Origin: Candidatus Peregrinibacteria bacterium
GTDB taxonomy: Bacteria; Patescibacteriota; Gracilibacteria; Peribacterales; Peribacteraceae
Reading direction: 5' to 3'
Assembly (NCBI GenBank): GCA_018662075.1
Contig: JABJGX010000062.1
Coordinates: forward strand, 1 to 6,216
DNA: 6,216 nucleotides
Shown: positions 4,708 through 6,216 of the stretch, in pieces
How positions within the stretch are numbered: position 1 is the stretch's first letter
Layout of the letters: the number at the start of each line of letters is the position of its first letter
Made by a program: the position numbers and the translations under genes
Notes under the pieces: generated by a model
What the model was told of the DNA's origin: nothing
Database searches by the model: none
Seen by the model: only the letters and a program-made list of their open reading frames with translations

Positions 4708-6181
4708 TCTTTCAGAGCTCACCATTGCGCAGGCTTCCACGAAGCTCAAGGCAAAAGAAATTACTTCTGCAGAACTGACACAGGCATGTATCGATCGTAT
4801 TGAAAAAGTTGATGGAACTATCAATGCAGTTGTCTACAAAAATTTTGATAGAGCCCTAGAGGAAGCCAAAAAGATAGATGATGCTGGAGCATTTGATAAT
4901 GCACTTTCTGGTATCCCCTATCTGACGAAAGATGTGTACTGCGAAGAGGGCGTGCCGACTACAGCGTGTAGTAATATGCTGCGCGAAAAAAACTACACTC
5001 CTCCTTTTGACTCCACAACAACTGCTCGACTAAAAGCAGTCGGTGCTATTTCTATAGGGAAAGTAAACACTGACGAATTCACACAAGGTGCGAGTACAGA
5101 AACTTCTTGTTACGGGGTTACGAAGAATCCGTGGGATACCGAAAAAGTTGCTGGTGGAAGTTCTGGTGGAAGTGCAGCAGCGGTTGCTGCTGATGAATGT
5201 TTGTTTGCACTTGGAACAGATACTGGAGGATCCATCCGCCAACCTGCAGCCTACTGTGGAGTGACTGGCATTCGTCCTACCTACGGCCGCACGAGTCGAT
5301 ACGGAGTCATGAGCATGGCGAGTAGCCTGGATGTTATTGGCCCACTCTGCAAAACTGTAGAAGACACTGCACTTGTTCTAGAAGCAATCTCTGGTATTGA
5401 TAGCATGGACGCAACAACAGGAGACACTGCTGTTCCGAATTACAGTACAGCCCTTACTGGAGACGTTAAAGGCCTCAAGATCGGACTGCCAAAAGAATAC
5501 TTTAGTGACGACATGAATGAAGAAGTTAGGCAGTCTATTATGGATAGTTGCGAGGTGCTGAAGAGTTTGGGTGCAGAGATTGTCGATGTCTCTATGCCAT
5601 ACACTCAGTATGCCACTCCTGCGTACTACGTTATCTGTCCATCAGAAGTTAGTTCGAATATGTCCAGGTACGACGGTATTCGATACGGGCACACCCCACT
5701 CCGCCAAGGCTCCGCGGGGCAGGTCACTACAAATCTTGTTGAATATTACCATCAGGCTCGGTCGGAAGGTTTTGGTGACGAAGTAAAACGTCGCATTATG
5801 ATTGGAACATATGCGCTCTCTGCCGGTTACTACGACGCGTACTACCGCCAAGCACTTAAAGTACGAACGCTTATTCAAAAAGATTTTGAAGACGTCTACA
5901 AAACTGTTGATGCACTTATCGCTCCAGTGACTCCTACTGCTGCATTTAGTATTGGTGCACATGATGGCGATCCTGTTGCCATGTACTTAGAAGATATCTT
6001 CTTAGACCCACAAGTAATGGCAGGAATTCCTGCGCTCTCTGTCCCGTGTGGTTTCACAAAAGAAAACCTCCCACTAGGACTTCAAGTGATGGGCCCGCAG
6101 TGGGGTGAAGAGGTGGTACTTCGCATAGCCGATGCATACGAAAAATCAACAGAGTGGAATGCACAGAAACCATCCCTCTAA
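4700..6181 (+). CDS. gatA: Asp/Glu-tRNA amidotransferase subunit A (amidase)
   Basis: Catalytic amidase of GatCAB; it releases ammonia from glutamine for transamidation on the tRNA by GatB. 493 residues from ATG 4700, which gives the normal family start (LSELTIAQASTKLKAKEI). A frame start at 4655 would add 15 residues inside gatC and is not preferred. The Ser-cis-Ser-Lys triad is present: Lys77 in GIPYLTKD, Ser154 in AGGSSGGSAAA and Ser178 in GTDTGGSIRQPA. Further landmarks are RSEGFGDEVKRRI, SAGYYDAYYRQALKVRT and VPCGFTKENLPLGLQVMGP. Between IRYGH and RSEGFG there appear to be about seven extra residues (around PLRQGSAGQ, 333-341), encoded by GC-rich DNA. It overlaps gatC by eight bases, so the two are probably translationally coupled. 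No terminator is seen in the remaining 35 bases, and gatB is not evident. Confidence 0.96.
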   Translation: MGSLSELTIAQASTKLKAKEITSAELTQACIDRIEKVDGTINAVVYKNFDRALEEAKKIDDAGAFDNALSGIPYLTKDVYCEEGVPTTACSNMLREKNYTPPFDSTTTARLKAVGAISIGKVNTDEFTQGASTETSCYGVTKNPWDTEKVAGGSSGGSAAAVAADECLFALGTDTGGSIRQPAAYCGVTGIRPTYGRTSRYGVMSMASSLDVIGPLCKTVEDTALVLEAISGIDSMDATTGDTAVPNYSTALTGDVKGLKIGLPKEYFSDDMNEEVRQSIMDSCEVLKSLGAEIVDVSMPYTQYATPAYYVICPSEVSSNMSRYDGIRYGHTPLRQGSAGQVTTNLVEYYHQARSEGFGDEVKRRIMIGTYALSAGYYDAYYRQALKVRTLIQKDFEDVYKTVDALIAPVTPTAAFSIGAHDGDPVAMYLEDIFLDPQVMAGIPALSVPCGFTKENLPLGLQVMGPQWGEEVVLRIADAYEKSTEWNAQKPSL

Positions 6182-6216
6182 AAAGCTTATTGATGAGACT
6201 GCGCAGATCATGTGTC

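Noticed and set aside
5642..5962. Minus-strand frame of 106 codons
   Set aside because: It is antisense to the conserved C-terminal half of gatA, with no independent support.
6159..6216. Open plus-strand frame starting ATG at 6159 (MHRNHPSKKLIDETAQ...), running off the window
   Set aside because: It could be the next gene overlapping gatA, but with about 19 codons, no SD and no recognisable motif it cannot be supported; it does not look like the GatB N-terminus.
1..6216. Alternative genetic code (UGA = Gly)
   Set aside because: No in-frame TGA occurs in any gene, and rnpA stops at TGA within a typical ATGA overlap.

Overview
The window is a compact stretch of bacterial housekeeping genes, probably from a Candidate Phyla Radiation (Patescibacteria) genome, perhaps Peregrinibacteria-like. 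That placement is an inference. It rests on the form of cysteinyl-tRNA synthetase (an ITDVGHL-type motif followed by an acidic insert), short intergenic gaps, ribosome-binding sites missing from most genes, and widespread-type palindromic repeats between genes. TGA works as a stop: rnpA ends on TGA in an ATGA overlap with yidC, and no gene contains an in-frame TGA. This argues against the UGA=Gly code of Gracilibacteria and Absconditabacteria.

Layout from left to right. (1) Positions 1-1100, all on the minus strand: the 5' part of cysS (cut by the window edge), csrA, and an unrecognised 61-residue protein gene. Intrinsic terminators follow csrA and the small gene, so each appears to be its own transcription unit. 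csrA and the small gene are the only two genes here with strong Shine-Dalgarno sites. (2) Positions 1277-2164, plus strand: a complete class I fructose-bisphosphate aldolase of the Staphylococcus Fda type. (3) Positions 2165-2438: a convergent intergenic region packed with nested inverted repeats, some of which probably act as terminators. (4) Positions 2439-4327, minus strand: an operon rnpA-yidC-unknown small gene, with rnpA and yidC overlapping as ATGA. (5) Positions 4328-4410: a divergent promoter region with two copies of a 12-bp repeat exactly 21 bp apart. (6) Positions 4411-6181, plus strand: gatC-gatA with an 8-nt overlap. gatB is not in the window.

The genes cover aminoacyl-tRNA supply (CysRS, GatCAB), tRNA 5' maturation (RnpA), membrane protein insertion (YidC), glycolysis (Fda) and post-transcriptional control (CsrA). 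I found no wholly new system such as a defence locus, CRISPR array or mobile-element enzyme. The points most worth a second look are the composite palindromic intergenic block, CsrA-type AnGGA motifs in the leader of the small gene beside csrA, a GC-rich in-frame insertion in gatA that looks like a repeat fragment, and a TAATAC hexamer found only in intergenic DNA. No gene-free stretch exceeds 300 bases.
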